DNA of 64,000 nucleotides from Saprospiraceae bacterium (GCA_016718205.1 JADKEB010000036.1:62001-126000), one strand, 5' to 3'; numbered from the stretch's first letter, positions 19,161 through 27,868 are shown. Notes: generated by a model from the letters alone, not told the origin. Translations and numbers: made by a program.

Positions 19161-19248
19161 GCGGCAGACCGGAATCGAACAGGCTCCGAAGATTGGATTC
19201 TTCAATCAAGATCTGAAGTCTTGCGTGCTTACTGTACACTACTGCCGC
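19161..19248 (-). tRNA. tRNA-like gene with UCA anticodon and long variable arm (Sec-like or UGA-decoding)
   Basis: On the minus strand the acceptor arms GCGGCAG and CTGCCGC pair over 7 bp. A short D stem (GTGT/GCAC) is followed by a 5-bp anticodon stem CAAGA/TCTTG closing the loop CTTCAGA, whose positions 34-36 are TCA. The variable arm is long with a perfect 5-bp stem GAAGA/TCTTC. The T loop is TTCGATT, but the T stem has one T-C mismatch, and the D loop lacks the usual GG. The acceptor plus T stem is 12 bp, not the 13 bp of bacterial tRNA-Sec. It could be a divergent tRNA-Sec, an opal suppressor, or a decaying tRNA. No CCA is encoded. Confidence 0.6.
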
Positions 19249-19260
19249 ATAAAAAATATA

Positions 19261-19300
19261 GCACGGGTAGCCGGGATTGAACCGACGCAGAGAAAGTCAG
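19261..19300 (-). pseudogene. 3' half of a tRNA
   Basis: The minus strand reads a T arm with stems GTCGG/CCGGC around TTCAATC, then TACCCGTGC as a 3' acceptor strand. No complementary GCACGGGTA acceptor or anticodon arm can be found upstream, so only the 3' part remains. It lies 12 bp from the UCA tRNA-like gene. Confidence 0.55.
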
Positions 19301-19491
19301 TAAAATAAATCTGCCTTAATATAGCAAATATTACCCCATTCTTTAAAATTTGTTCATATGAAGGATACAGTAATAAAAATTTACATCTGACTGTATATTT
19401 TTGGGGACACAGTATAATAGTTCTCTTTATCTAAATTTTGGAATAAATAGTTTTTGCACAACCTACTTAAGTATATTTGCAATCATTTGGA

Positions 19492-19660
19492 GAAATAAAA
19501 GATATAGAATCAGAAATGATGCTTCAATACTCAGAGACGGAAGTGCCATTCCAAAAAATCTAAATATTCAAGGCACAAATGCAAACAGTATGTATTTTGC
19601 TCTTAATTTTCTTGAAAAGTCGAATATGTATATCGAAAAAGATTTTGAAAAGTTATCGAT
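19492..19660 (+). pseudogene. Fossil of a second gltD copy
   Basis: The translated segment DGSAIPKNLNIQGTNANSM followed by YFALNFLEKSNMYIEKDFEK aligns without gaps to GltD (GGSTIPRDLNIPGRDAKGV, FFAMDFLEKSNKYIDKGFEK). Just upstream the homology continues in another frame (KDIESE against KEIEAK), so there is a frameshift near 19513. No flanking gltD sequence remains, and the MITE-like element begins 20 bp downstream. Substantial divergence indicates an old duplication or a transferred copy rather than an assembly repeat. Confidence 0.75.
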
Positions 19661-19679
19661 TTGGATTGAGATTATTTTA

Positions 19680-19841
19680 GAGTATGTTGTTTAAATTTTC
19701 ATGTTTGAGCGAAAGTATACAAATTTAATTTTAGACAAGGCATATTTTGCAGTCGTAGCCGGCAGCTTCGGCGAAAAATATAACGAAGCATAAAATTAAA
19801 TTTGTCGCTTGCAGCCAAATGATGGAATTTTAAACATACTC
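19680..19841. mobile_element. MITE-like element, short copy (162 bp)
   Basis: Terminal inverted repeats GAGTATG (19680-19686) and CATACTC (19835-19841) are flanked by TTA on both sides, which would fit a 3-bp target duplication. The next bases also pair imperfectly, and an inner pair AAATTTAATTTT/AAAATTAAATTT lies about 45 bp from each end. The element has no open frame. Its ends and the inner GCGAAAAATATAACG are shared with the longer copy at 30815-31073. Confidence 0.75.
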
Positions 19842-19904
19842 TTAAGTATTTCTTAAAAAATGGTCTGAATTTTATAATTGTTGAGACAAAAATATAAACC
19901 GTAA

Positions 19905-20931
19905 ATGTTAAGATTTATATTTATACTATTATTATTTACAGGCATTTTTTCATGTAATCATTTGTTGGGTAATACTTTCCAAAACTTCAATTGTGATACT
20001 ATTTCAAAACCAGATATTGGGCCTGATACAAGTATTTGCGAAGGAATTATTTTGCTTTTGAAGAATCAGTTTGAAACCCCAAATGCCACATATTTATGGT
20101 CAGATGGAAAAACCACTTCTACTATAGATGTAACAAAAGCAGGTGCCTACTGGCTGGAAACGACATTTTTACAATGCAAAAAAACGAGACACGATCAATA
20201 TATATGTTTTGCCATCACCTAGAATAACCAGCTCTAAGGTCTACAGCTTTTGTGAAGGTAAAAGTGTAATAGTGGCGCTACAGGGAGATTTTAATACAGT
20301 GACATGGGATGACTTTCCCTCACAACAAAATATACTGGTATCATCTGCAAAAGCTTATAAGTACACAGCAATAAAAGGTCTATGTGAGTTGCGTTCAGAA
20401 ATCAATGTCCGTGAAATCAAAATACCAAATCCTGCAATAGGAGATTACATTGATAAGTGCCGTGGAGAAGTTCAAAATTTGTCTGTTCCAAGTTTCAGTG
20501 GTGCGATCAAATGGAGTAATGGATCCCAAACTAAAGGAATTCAGGTGATTTCATCTGGATATTACAGCGTGACGCTCACAGATTCAGGATGTTCAAAATC
20601 AGATACAGTGTTTGTCGGATTTTTTGATTGTAAAGGAGAATTCCTCTATTTTCCCAATATAATCTATCCAAAATCAGTTAACGGTAATGAAAATTTCTTT
20701 CCAATTGTAGATCAAAAATACACTGTAACCCAATATAAACTATCCGTATTTAATACTTTTGGCAACCTGATTTTTGTTTCAGATGATATTAATAATCACT
20801 GGGATGGTCTTCAATTTGGAAATAGAGAGTCCCAACCGGGAGTATATACATATATTTGTACAGCCAGTGCTGATGGTCCTAAAAAGTTTGAAAACAAAAC
20901 ATTTACAGGGACGGTCACATTATTGAAGTAG
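19905..20931 (+). CDS. Gliding-motility-associated (T9SS type B) secreted protein, frameshifted at A7
   Basis: The first frame (from 19905) gives a lipoprotein-like signal peptide (LLFTGIFSC) and an Ig-like segment with PDTSICEG and TYLWSDGKTTSTI. The second frame (to 20931) continues it from AKKRDTINIYVLPSP. Removing one A from the run of seven at 20178-20184 joins them into about 340 residues. The C-terminus, YFPNIIYPKSVNGNENFFP through YKLSVFNTFGNLIF and GVYTYICTA, is a gliding-motility-associated CHU_C-type domain, the type-B signal for type IX secretion. The protein is expected on the cell surface. The shift may be a sequencing error or a real mutation. A bidirectional terminator follows. 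Confidence 0.8.
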
Positions 20932-20970
20932 CCTTATTCATAAACAATGAGTGTTTCCATTAAGAATAAA

Positions 20971-21007
20971 AAAAACCGGATGACTATTTTCAAAGCCCCC
21001 GGTTTTT
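20971..21007. terminator. Bidirectional terminator between convergent genes
   Basis: AAAAACCGG (20971-20979) pairs with CCGGTTTTT (20999-21007), so there is a U run on either strand. It lies between the type-B T9SS gene and the DUF2911 gene. Confidence 0.6.
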
Positions 21008-21027
21008 AAAACTATAATTGAAATCAA

Positions 21028-21882
21028 TTATTTTTTTGACCACATAGCAATGGACTCATTATTCATTTTGATATAGTCATTGTTTTTTGCTTCTGTTGCT
21101 TTAGTTAACGATTCTTTTGCAACAGCAATAGCTTCAGTGTACTTTCCGGCTTTAGCCAGAATAAGGCTATAACCTCTTAGATTCCAGAATTGATTTGCAC
21201 CCATGCTTACCGCTTTTGCACCCCATTCCAATGCTTTGTTGATATCCTTTCCGCTATTAGAATAATAATTGGCAGCTGCCATATAATCATTGGCACTAGG
21301 ACCTGCTAATGCCTGAGTGATACTTGCAACAACTTTAGCGTCAGTCATAACATCTACAGTAAATCCAACTCTGGTTTTTTCCCATGCTATATACATTTCA
21401 GTAGTATTGTCAGTCAAATTAGAAAATCCAACAGAGAAAGTTTCAACATGATTGGGTATTGCAGTTGGAACTACAGATATTCTTGCTGCTTCATCGCTTT
21501 CTTTGTAGTTATCGCCACCTGGAGTACTAAGTCCGGCATCTTTGTGGAATATAACTTTCCATTCAGTGGCCCCAGGTAATGTAAATAAAGAATACTTGCC
21601 CTTCTTTAAATCCACACCATTGACTTTTACGTCATCGCTGAAGGTAACTTTGGTGCCTTGATTTGCACCGGTACGCCACAGTTGACCATATGGAACAAGA
21701 TCACCCATAACTTTACGACCTTTAGCACTCGGTCGGCTATAATCTAAACTGATGGTAGACAGACCTACTGACTGCTCGATTTTTGCTCCCGGGCTGGCCG
21801 CAGGTGTTTTTACCTGAGCATTTGCACTTGAAAATATCATCAGGAATGCTCCTGCAACTAAAAGATTAAAAATGTTTTTCAT
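21028..21882 (-). CDS. DUF2911 secreted protein with C-terminal TPR
   Basis: A 284-residue protein with a signal peptide (LVAGAFLMIFSSANAQ). The DUF2911 core follows with its hallmarks SPGAKIEQSVG, SRPSAKGRKVMG, LVPYGQLWRTGANQ and KKGKYSLFTLPG. The last 90 or so residues form TPR-like helices (INKALEWGAKAVSMG, YTEAIAVAKESL). The family is common in Bacteroidota, periplasmic or outer-membrane associated, and of unknown biochemical function. It is convergent with the upstream type-B T9SS gene and shares its terminator. Confidence 0.88.
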   Translation of the reverse strand: MKNIFNLLVAGAFLMIFSSANAQVKTPAASPGAKIEQSVGLSTISLDYSRPSAKGRKVMGDLVPYGQLWRTGANQGTKVTFSDDVKVNGVDLKKGKYSLFTLPGATEWKVIFHKDAGLSTPGGDNYKESDEAARISVVPTAIPNHVETFSVGFSNLTDNTTEMYIAWEKTRVGFTVDVMTDAKVVASITQALAGPSANDYMAAANYYSNSGKDINKALEWGAKAVSMGANQFWNLRGYSLILAKAGKYTEAIAVAKESLTKATEAKNNDYIKMNNESIAMWSKK

Positions 21883-21999
21883 TGATTAAAATGTTTACAA
21901 TTTACTGATTAAAAAAAAATTATTTTCAGTATTTAATACTGACCAGAATAGTAAATAATAAATATTCTTAAAATGTTCAATTGATATCAAAAATAATTG

Positions 22000-22527
22000 T
22001 CAATTGTTGGCGTTTTTCTTTTTTTCAGAATGTATAATCTCCATTTTGGACTGACCTTCCTTAATTTTTATACTTCTTTGGTCTATGAAGGTTTTTATCA
22101 GTTTTTCTGAATCAAGTGGTTTTTGATTGATATGACGGTGGAAAAGAGTAAGCATAAATCTTGTCATATCTTCTGTGTAGTACAAGCCTTTTAATCTGAG
22201 ATAATGTGAAAATCTGGAACCCTCTTCAAAATGCCAGTTGTACTCCCTCCATCGCCCCAATACGAAATAGAGTTTTTTTACCATGATATCTTCAGACACT
22301 TCCCTAAGAGGTTTTCTGGCATCTTCATCTGTTAGTTCCATAAGTTTTGAAAGTGCATCATCGATATCTCGTGGTATATAAATCCCGTATAACCTGGATT
22401 TTTTTATATTATCCTGATATGTTGAGTCATTGGGTATAACTTGTTTGGTTTTTTTATCTTGTCCAAAAGAGATATTATGAATAAGTACCACACAAAGCAA
22501 TATACCAGACATCCTGTATAAATCCAT
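22000..22527 (-). CDS. DUF6794-type secreted protein
   Basis: A 175-residue protein with an N-terminal signal peptide (ILLCVVLIHNISFGQ). Its centre, GIYIPRDIDDALSKLMELT, then LGRWREYNWHFEEGSRFSHY, YLRLKGLYYTEDMTRFML and HRH, matches the pattern I know as DUF6794, a small domain of unknown function in Bacteroidota. It stands alone between DUF2911 (118 bp away) and a repeat-rich intergenic region. No catalytic residues can be named. Confidence 0.65.
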   Translation of the reverse strand: MDLYRMSGILLCVVLIHNISFGQDKKTKQVIPNDSTYQDNIKKSRLYGIYIPRDIDDALSKLMELTDEDARKPLREVSEDIMVKKLYFVLGRWREYNWHFEEGSRFSHYLRLKGLYYTEDMTRFMLTLFHRHINQKPLDSEKLIKTFIDQRSIKIKEGQSKMEIIHSEKKKNANN

Positions 22528-22541
22528 AGGTCAAAAGAATT

Positions 22542-22735
22542 ATGATAAAAGTTTAAACATACGGGTGTTTAACAAATTGCACAATTATAACACCCTGCCT
22601 GAATACGTAGGCAGGCAGGCAGGGGTATGTGGAGGAAAATGGCGTAAACTAATTTCATTTCGTGGTTAGCCTAACAGTCATTATCGATTTAATAAAAAGT
22701 GTAATTTGTTATACACACTAAACATACTCTAAACG
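22542..22735. repeat. Cluster of repeat-element ends and a CCTGCCTG palindrome
   Basis: Positions 22542-22562 (ATGATAAAAGTTTAAACATAC) match the inner-right end of the MITE-like family, and 22720-22735 (TAAACATACTCTAAAC) match its outer right end. Between them lies the third CCTGCCTG palindrome core (22594-22623), with an extra GGCA unit on its right arm. This suggests that one element type inserted into or next to another. The rest of 22528-22910 shows no gene. Confidence 0.55.
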
Positions 22736-22910
22736 AAAAAAAGTGATATAATTGTTTCAAAATCAAATATTTTTAACTTCTGATTAACCTTAAAATGCAT
22801 CGGTGCTAAAATTATTTACTTAACAAGACTACTAATAGTAAACAAACCACTAATTTTACGGTTTAAAAATCAATCAGGTTTAAAAAAATAATTTTAAGAT
22901 AAATTAGCTC

Positions 22911-23945
22911 ATGGCAGAAGTATTGGAGAAAAAAAAATCAGATAAAAAATTAGCGTCTCAAAATTATGACAAAGCTACTTATCTGAAATGGCTGGAGACG
23001 ATGTACAGAATCAGAAGATTTGAAGAGAAGGGATTATTTGCATACTCACAGCAGAAAATACGAGGTTTCTTCCATGTGTATATAGGTCAGGAAGCTATTG
23101 CAGGTGGCTTAGTATCAGCACTGAGAAAGGAAGACAAAATTGTGACAGCGTATCGCCAACATGGAATCGCACTCTCAAGAGGTTTAAGTCCGGCATCATG
23201 TATGGCTGAGCTATATGGTAAAGCCACAGGCTGTGTAAAAGGAAAGGGTGGGAGTATGCACTTTTTCTCTGCAGAACATAATTATTTCGGTGGCAATGGT
23301 ATCGTAGGTGCTCAGATACCTATCGGTACAGGTATCGCTTTTGCAGAAAAATATAAAGGAACTGATAACTTATGCGTCACAATGTTCGGAGATGGAGCTG
23401 CACGTCAGGGAGCGCTGTATGAATCATTCAATATGGCTATGACATGGAAGCTGCCTGTCCTATACATCTGCGAAAACAATATGTACGCCATGGGTACTTC
23501 AGTGACCAGAACAAGCAATGTCCACGATCTGGCGAAGATAGGATTGTCTTTCGACATACCCAGTGAAAGCGTCGATGGTATGAATCCTGAATCGGTCCAT
23601 GAAGCCCTCACTAGAGCAGCAGCGCACATCAGAGCAGGGAAAGGGCCATATTATCTGGAAATAGAAACATACAGATACAGAGGACACTCTGTTTCGGATC
23701 CGGCCAAGTACCGTACTAAAGAAGAACTCGAAGCATATAAGGAAAAAGATCCATTAGTAGTAATACAGGATAGAATCATTAAACAAAAAATCGCTTCTCA
23801 AAAAGAAGTGGATGATATCATAGAAGCTATCAACAAAGAGATAGATGATGCTATGGAATTTGCTGAAAATTCACCATATCCACTGCCTTCTGAGCTGTAC
23901 GAAGATAATTATACGCAGAAGGACTATCCTTATATTACGGATTAA
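22911..23945 (+). CDS. pdhA: Pyruvate dehydrogenase E1 component, alpha subunit
   Basis: Thiamine-diphosphate-dependent decarboxylation of pyruvate in the pyruvate dehydrogenase complex. The ThDP/Mg motif runs from GDGAARQGALYESF (about residues 160-173) to ENN (188-190), and the C-terminal phosphorylation-loop-like segment YRYRGHSVSDPAKYRT is at about 256-271. The N-terminal KWLETMYRIRRFEEK and the AYRQHG motif are typical. The 344 residues agree with E1-alpha subunits of the two-chain type; no beta subunit is next to it, which is common in this phylum. The extra Lys-rich N-terminus (EKKKSDKK) may contact the core enzyme. A strong terminator follows. Confidence 0.93.
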   Translation: MAEVLEKKKSDKKLASQNYDKATYLKWLETMYRIRRFEEKGLFAYSQQKIRGFFHVYIGQEAIAGGLVSALRKEDKIVTAYRQHGIALSRGLSPASCMAELYGKATGCVKGKGGSMHFFSAEHNYFGGNGIVGAQIPIGTGIAFAEKYKGTDNLCVTMFGDGAARQGALYESFNMAMTWKLPVLYICENNMYAMGTSVTRTSNVHDLAKIGLSFDIPSESVDGMNPESVHEALTRAAAHIRAGKGPYYLEIETYRYRGHSVSDPAKYRTKEELEAYKEKDPLVVIQDRIIKQKIASQKEVDDIIEAINKEIDDAMEFAENSPYPLPSELYEDNYTQKDYPYITD

Positions 23946-23960
23946 GAGTAGATAAAAAAA

Positions 23961-23997
23961 ACAAAAATGCCTGAAATTTTTCAGGCATTTTTGTTTT
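23961..23997. terminator. Strong bidirectional terminator
   Basis: AAAAATGCCTGAAA (23963-23976) pairs with TTCAGGCATTTTT (23980-23992) across a 3-base loop, with T and A runs on both sides. It serves pdhA and the convergent desaturase-family gene. Confidence 0.9.
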
Positions 23998-24035
23998 CTA
24001 CTACTTAAAAAAAAGATTTCATCTTACACTCTGAT

Positions 24036-25055
24036 TTATTCTTTTATACCATAGACTATTTGTCCTGAAAACGAATGCGGAAATTTTTCTACTCCAGGAA
24101 ATCCCAGCCGTATATCTCTTCCATCATGTGGGATTTCAGCGGTCCCAAAAAGGTAATCCCATATCGCCAATGAAATTCCAAAATTGATTCCATATTTACG
24201 GTTGGCAGGAAGTTCATAAGCGTGATGCCAGATGTGCATCTCAGGACTATTAAATATTCTTTTCATAAATGGTCCTAAAATTAAGTATCCAGTCATAGTA
24301 CTTCCTAAAATGGTAACGGTTTTGATGAGCAAATCTGATTCGTTGACAAAAGTGATATCTGCAAGTCCCATCACCATCACAAAACCTGCTAAAAAACCAA
24401 CAACTCCACCAGTGATTTTACCATCAATGTGGAAATTACTGTGATTGTAATGCCCGATCGCCAAAGTGAAAATATGTATGATAAAGAAGTCATACAACCC
24501 GATGCCCAATAATGCTAAGGGTATATATTCTATGGTACGGTACACGATTGTCTCCATCCAGTGATATCTGAGATGTGCCGCAAATCCCATTTCTTCCACA
24601 CTGTGATGGACCTTGTGAAATTCCCACAGCCACTCCACTCTGTGCAACAATCTATGCACCCACCACTGAACAAAATCTCTTACTACAAACCCAATCAAGA
24701 GTATAGCCCAAAGTGGAAAAGATCTCAAGGGATTGGAAGCTTGTAAGTCAAAGGAGAATAGAGATTTAATACCATTGTTAAACAAATTGACCACAACATC
24801 TGATGCCGCATTGTAAATCACCAATGAAAAAAGAAAAAAATTGAAGAACATATAGAAAAAGTCCAACCAAAAATCTTTTCTGAACATAGCTTGATTTTCT
24901 CTCCATGGTTTCAGGATCTCAAGACCAAAAAAGAAAGCACTGACTAGCAATAACCAGTAAAAGTAGTTGTGCCATGAAGGGTGGGTGATCTCAGACCAAA
25001 GATAAGATGCATAGCCACCATATCCATTGAGGAAGGTGTTCAAAAGATTTTCCAT
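24036..25055 (-). CDS. Sterol desaturase / fatty acid hydroxylase family membrane enzyme
   Basis: A 339-residue integral membrane protein with several hydrophobic helices and the di-iron histidine boxes HRLLH (134-138), HKVHH (147-151), GHYNH (201-205) and HIWHH (274-278). These define the fatty-acid hydroxylase superfamily, which uses O2 to hydroxylate or desaturate lipids in the membrane. The lipid substrate cannot be told from sequence; bacterial members act on sterol-like, carotenoid or fatty-acyl substrates. It ends 25 bp before the rhodanese gene on the same strand and may be cotranscribed with it. Confidence 0.88.
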   Translation of the reverse strand: MENLLNTFLNGYGGYASYLWSEITHPSWHNYFYWLLLVSAFFFGLEILKPWRENQAMFRKDFWLDFFYMFFNFFLFSLVIYNAASDVVVNLFNNGIKSLFSFDLQASNPLRSFPLWAILLIGFVVRDFVQWWVHRLLHRVEWLWEFHKVHHSVEEMGFAAHLRYHWMETIVYRTIEYIPLALLGIGLYDFFIIHIFTLAIGHYNHSNFHIDGKITGGVVGFLAGFVMVMGLADITFVNESDLLIKTVTILGSTMTGYLILGPFMKRIFNSPEMHIWHHAYELPANRKYGINFGISLAIWDYLFGTAEIPHDGRDIRLGFPGVEKFPHSFSGQIVYGIKE

Positions 25056-25080
25056 ATTGAAAATGTATTATGCTGAATAA

Positions 25081-25512
25081 TTATTGTCTTGACCAACCTA
25101 CATATCCTGGGGCCAGATTGTGTACTTTGGTAAAACCCACTTGCTGCATCATAGATACTGCGGTAGCACTCCTGCCACCAACTGCACAGTACACGATATA
25201 CTCTTTGCTTTTGTCCAGCTTGTTGATTTTATCTGTAAACTCTGGTGAAGAGATATTCATTTCCAGAGCATTATTGATTTTGCCCCTGGCAATTTCTTCC
25301 GGTGTTCTGACATCTATCAAAACGATGTCCTTGTTGGCTTCCATCATTTTTTTGGCTTCAACGATGTCAATATTGATTTTTGTTGTAAGGGTTTCAGTTG
25401 ATTTCTCTGTAGCTTGATTTGAGACGTTTGTCGTAGTTGAAGCTCCGGACTTTTGTCCTTTGCAAGACATTAAGGTAAATCCCAGTATGAGAACAATAAA
25501 ATATTTAAACAT
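25081..25512 (-). CDS. Rhodanese-like lipoprotein
   Basis: A 143-residue protein whose signal peptide ends in a lipobox (LMSC, Cys17), then a Ser/Thr-rich linker and a single rhodanese domain with IVLIDVRTPEEIARGKI and the active-site loop CAVGGRS (Cys109). The likely role is sulfur transfer or sulfane binding at the periplasmic face of a membrane. It lies immediately upstream of the desaturase-family gene. A TACTTTTG box 30 bp upstream of the ATG is a plausible Bacteroidota promoter element. Confidence 0.88.
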   Translation of the reverse strand: MFKYFIVLILGFTLMSCKGQKSGASTTTNVSNQATEKSTETLTTKINIDIVEAKKMMEANKDIVLIDVRTPEEIARGKINNALEMNISSPEFTDKINKLDKSKEYIVYCAVGGRSATAVSMMQQVGFTKVHNLAPGYVGWSRQ

Positions 25513-25541
25513 ATTAAAGTTATTTTTTGTAAAAAACAGTA

Positions 25542-25549
25542 CAAAAGTA
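25542..25549 (-). promoter_or_regulatory. Putative -7 box TACTTTTG of the rhodanese gene
   Basis: Exact match to the Bacteroidota TAnnTTTG consensus, 30 bp upstream of the start codon. No good TTG -33 partner is seen. Confidence 0.4.
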
Positions 25550-25614
25550 CAATTGTTTTAATATCAGCAGTGTAACCTAAGTTACGGGAGTCTGATACTT
25601 CAACATTAAAGATA

Positions 25615-25651
25615 AAAAAGCCGCAGAACTCTTATTAGTTATGTGGCTTTT
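25615..25651 (-). terminator. Terminator of the S46 peptidase gene
   Basis: On the minus strand AAAAGCCACA pairs with TGCGGCTTTT (one G-T pair), followed by further T residues. It lies about 115 bp after the peptidase stop. The remaining bases of 25513-25766 show no gene. Confidence 0.6.
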
Positions 25652-25766
25652 GTGTTGTTATGTAGCACAAATTGTATTTATCTGGCTTAAAAAGACTGAA
25701 ACTTGTCCCAGCAGTAGACCAAGTAAATTTGTTACAGGGTACTCCGTCAATACTCACACACCCTTC

Positions 25767-27836
25767 CTACTCTATCTCCTTGATGATCCTGTCAGCTTTA
25801 AATATATACTTCAGGGCTGCATAAATACCTCCGGCATGAACAGAGACTGTTCTGTTGACCTTTTCATCAAAGATAAAATTGCCGGGAAGTGATTCGATAT
25901 TTCCGTCAAATATCAAACCTATGGCCTCTTTGTTTTTATTGATGAGTGGGCTTCCGCTATTGCCACCGATAATATCATTGGTTGATACAGTGTTAAAGGG
26001 TGACTTAAGCAGTTCCGGAGTCGGATCGAGCCACCTTTGTGGTAGAGAAAATGGAAAAACACCTTTATTGCTGTAATACCTGTCATACATTCCATAAAAA
26101 GTAGTATTTACCGGTGCTATGGTTCCATTATAATCATATCCTTTGACCACTCCGTCTGATATTCTGAGCGTAAATGTAGCATCAGGTGGTAACTTGTCGC
26201 CATATACCTTAAATACCTGATTGGCGATTTTGCCTTCCAATGCTTGTCTTGCAGGACTTGAATCAACAAATAATTTATTGGCTTCTTTATTTTTATTGAC
26301 CAAAATTCTGGCTGTTTCAAGCAGAATGTCATCATCTTTAGCCATCTTATCTTCTTTCTCAAAAAACTTCACTACTTTTTTATCCTCTGTAAATTTTGTT
26401 TCCTTAACCAAGTGGGCAACAAAATCCTTAATATTTCTTTTTCCTAATACCTTTTGGAGGGTCATGTCACCCGGATAGATATCATCTTTGATTTCCTGAA
26501 GGAATACTGTGAATAATTCGATTTCTTCTTCATCTTTGATAGATTTTGCTTTTTCTGTGATGACTGCTTTCAGTTTATCCTTTTTGTCTTGAGGGGCTGA
26601 TGTTTTGACCATTTCAGCGTAATTTTCCAAATCATGCATCATGGAATATATCTTGCCTCTCAAAGGATTGGGAAGAAGCAGTGTATATGCCCAACCTTGC
26701 GGATTGAGTACTTCGTAGTGTTTGGTCAGATCATCCCAGTAAGTGACTCCAGGTGATTTGGAACGGATATAATTCTCCATAGCTTCCTTTCTGCCAAAAA
26801 GTTCAGGATCTTTTAAGCCTTTTGCTATACCTCCAAACGCTTTCATTGAGTTGGCCACATTGGCAATATTGTTTAATAATTCCTGAGCTTCAAACTCTTT
26901 TTTAGGGTCATTTTTTATTATATTATATTTTTTCATCATAAGATCATTCCTGTTTTTCATGAACTTATACTGAAGCGGATAACGGTAGTCTCTGTCATAT
27001 TTCAGCTGTGTCACTGTTCGGTATCTTTCTGTTCTGCCCGGGTTGCCTACTACAAATACTGGCTCTCCCTCCACAGCTCCATTCTTATTGAATTTCAGAT
27101 AGTTGGCAGCAGTATTGAGTGGTATGCCATTTTCGTCATAAGCTCTCCAGAAGGTAACATCCAGGTTGTATCGAGGATAAGTAAAGTTGTCGGGATCTCC
27201 ACCGAAAAACCCAAGATCGAGTTCCGGAATCCATACTAATCTGATATCGCTATATCTTTTGTAGCCATAAATAGAAAATTTTCCACCGCTATAAAATGTA
27301 ACCATTTGTAATCTCAGACCCTTCCAGCCGTCTTTTTGAGCATATACTTTTTGAAGCGAATCCAATGCTGATTTTCTCATCGCTGCAGCATCTTCATCCG
27401 TTTTAGCATTCTTTACTGCTTTCAGGACCTGAGCGGTGATATCTTCTGCCATGATCATTTGTTCGACAAAAAGACCTTCAGCTTTGCGCTCATCTTCCAG
27501 GTTGACAGCATAAAATCCTTGTTTATCAAAGTTTTCACCTTCTTTCTGCAAAGCTGTCACTACATCTCTGGAACAGTGATGATTGGTCATGATCAACCCG
27601 TCAGGTGAAATAAATGATGCACTACACCAGGAAGCAAATCTTAATGACGATTTTCTTACAAAATCAAACCACTCATCCTTAACGTCCATACCATAAGTAG
27701 ATTTCAACCATTCCTTAGGTGGATTTTCAAAAGTCCACATTTTACCATAATCATATGGACTAGCTTTTTGCTGTGATGTGGCAGTGGAAATAACAAAGAT
27801 ATATGCCAAACATCCAAAAAAGAATTTTTTACACAT
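25767..27836 (-). CDS. S46 family dipeptidyl-peptidase (DPP7/DPP11-like)
   Basis: A 689-residue secreted serine peptidase that removes dipeptides from N-termini of peptides in the periplasm or at the outer membrane. A signal peptide (AYIFVISTATSQ) is followed by KMWTFENPP, typical of the family. The catalytic His is in TNHHC (H86/H87), and the catalytic Ser is in GGNSGSP (S627) near the C-terminus. The residue after FD in GLIFDG (G645) corresponds, as I recall, to the Gly/Arg position that separates DPP7-like (Gly, hydrophobic P1) from DPP11-like (Arg, acidic P1) enzymes, so a DPP7-like preference is suggested. It is a single-gene unit with its own terminator. It would feed amino-acid catabolism. 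Confidence 0.92.
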   Translation of the reverse strand: MCKKFFFGCLAYIFVISTATSQQKASPYDYGKMWTFENPPKEWLKSTYGMDVKDEWFDFVRKSSLRFASWCSASFISPDGLIMTNHHCSRDVVTALQKEGENFDKQGFYAVNLEDERKAEGLFVEQMIMAEDITAQVLKAVKNAKTDEDAAAMRKSALDSLQKVYAQKDGWKGLRLQMVTFYSGGKFSIYGYKRYSDIRLVWIPELDLGFFGGDPDNFTYPRYNLDVTFWRAYDENGIPLNTAANYLKFNKNGAVEGEPVFVVGNPGRTERYRTVTQLKYDRDYRYPLQYKFMKNRNDLMMKKYNIIKNDPKKEFEAQELLNNIANVANSMKAFGGIAKGLKDPELFGRKEAMENYIRSKSPGVTYWDDLTKHYEVLNPQGWAYTLLLPNPLRGKIYSMMHDLENYAEMVKTSAPQDKKDKLKAVITEKAKSIKDEEEIELFTVFLQEIKDDIYPGDMTLQKVLGKRNIKDFVAHLVKETKFTEDKKVVKFFEKEDKMAKDDDILLETARILVNKNKEANKLFVDSSPARQALEGKIANQVFKVYGDKLPPDATFTLRISDGVVKGYDYNGTIAPVNTTFYGMYDRYYSNKGVFPFSLPQRWLDPTPELLKSPFNTVSTNDIIGGNSGSPLINKNKEAIGLIFDGNIESLPGNFIFDEKVNRTVSVHAGGIYAALKYIFKADRIIKEIE

Positions 27837-27868
27837 TATTTTATTTATTTTATAGTTGAATTAAAGGT

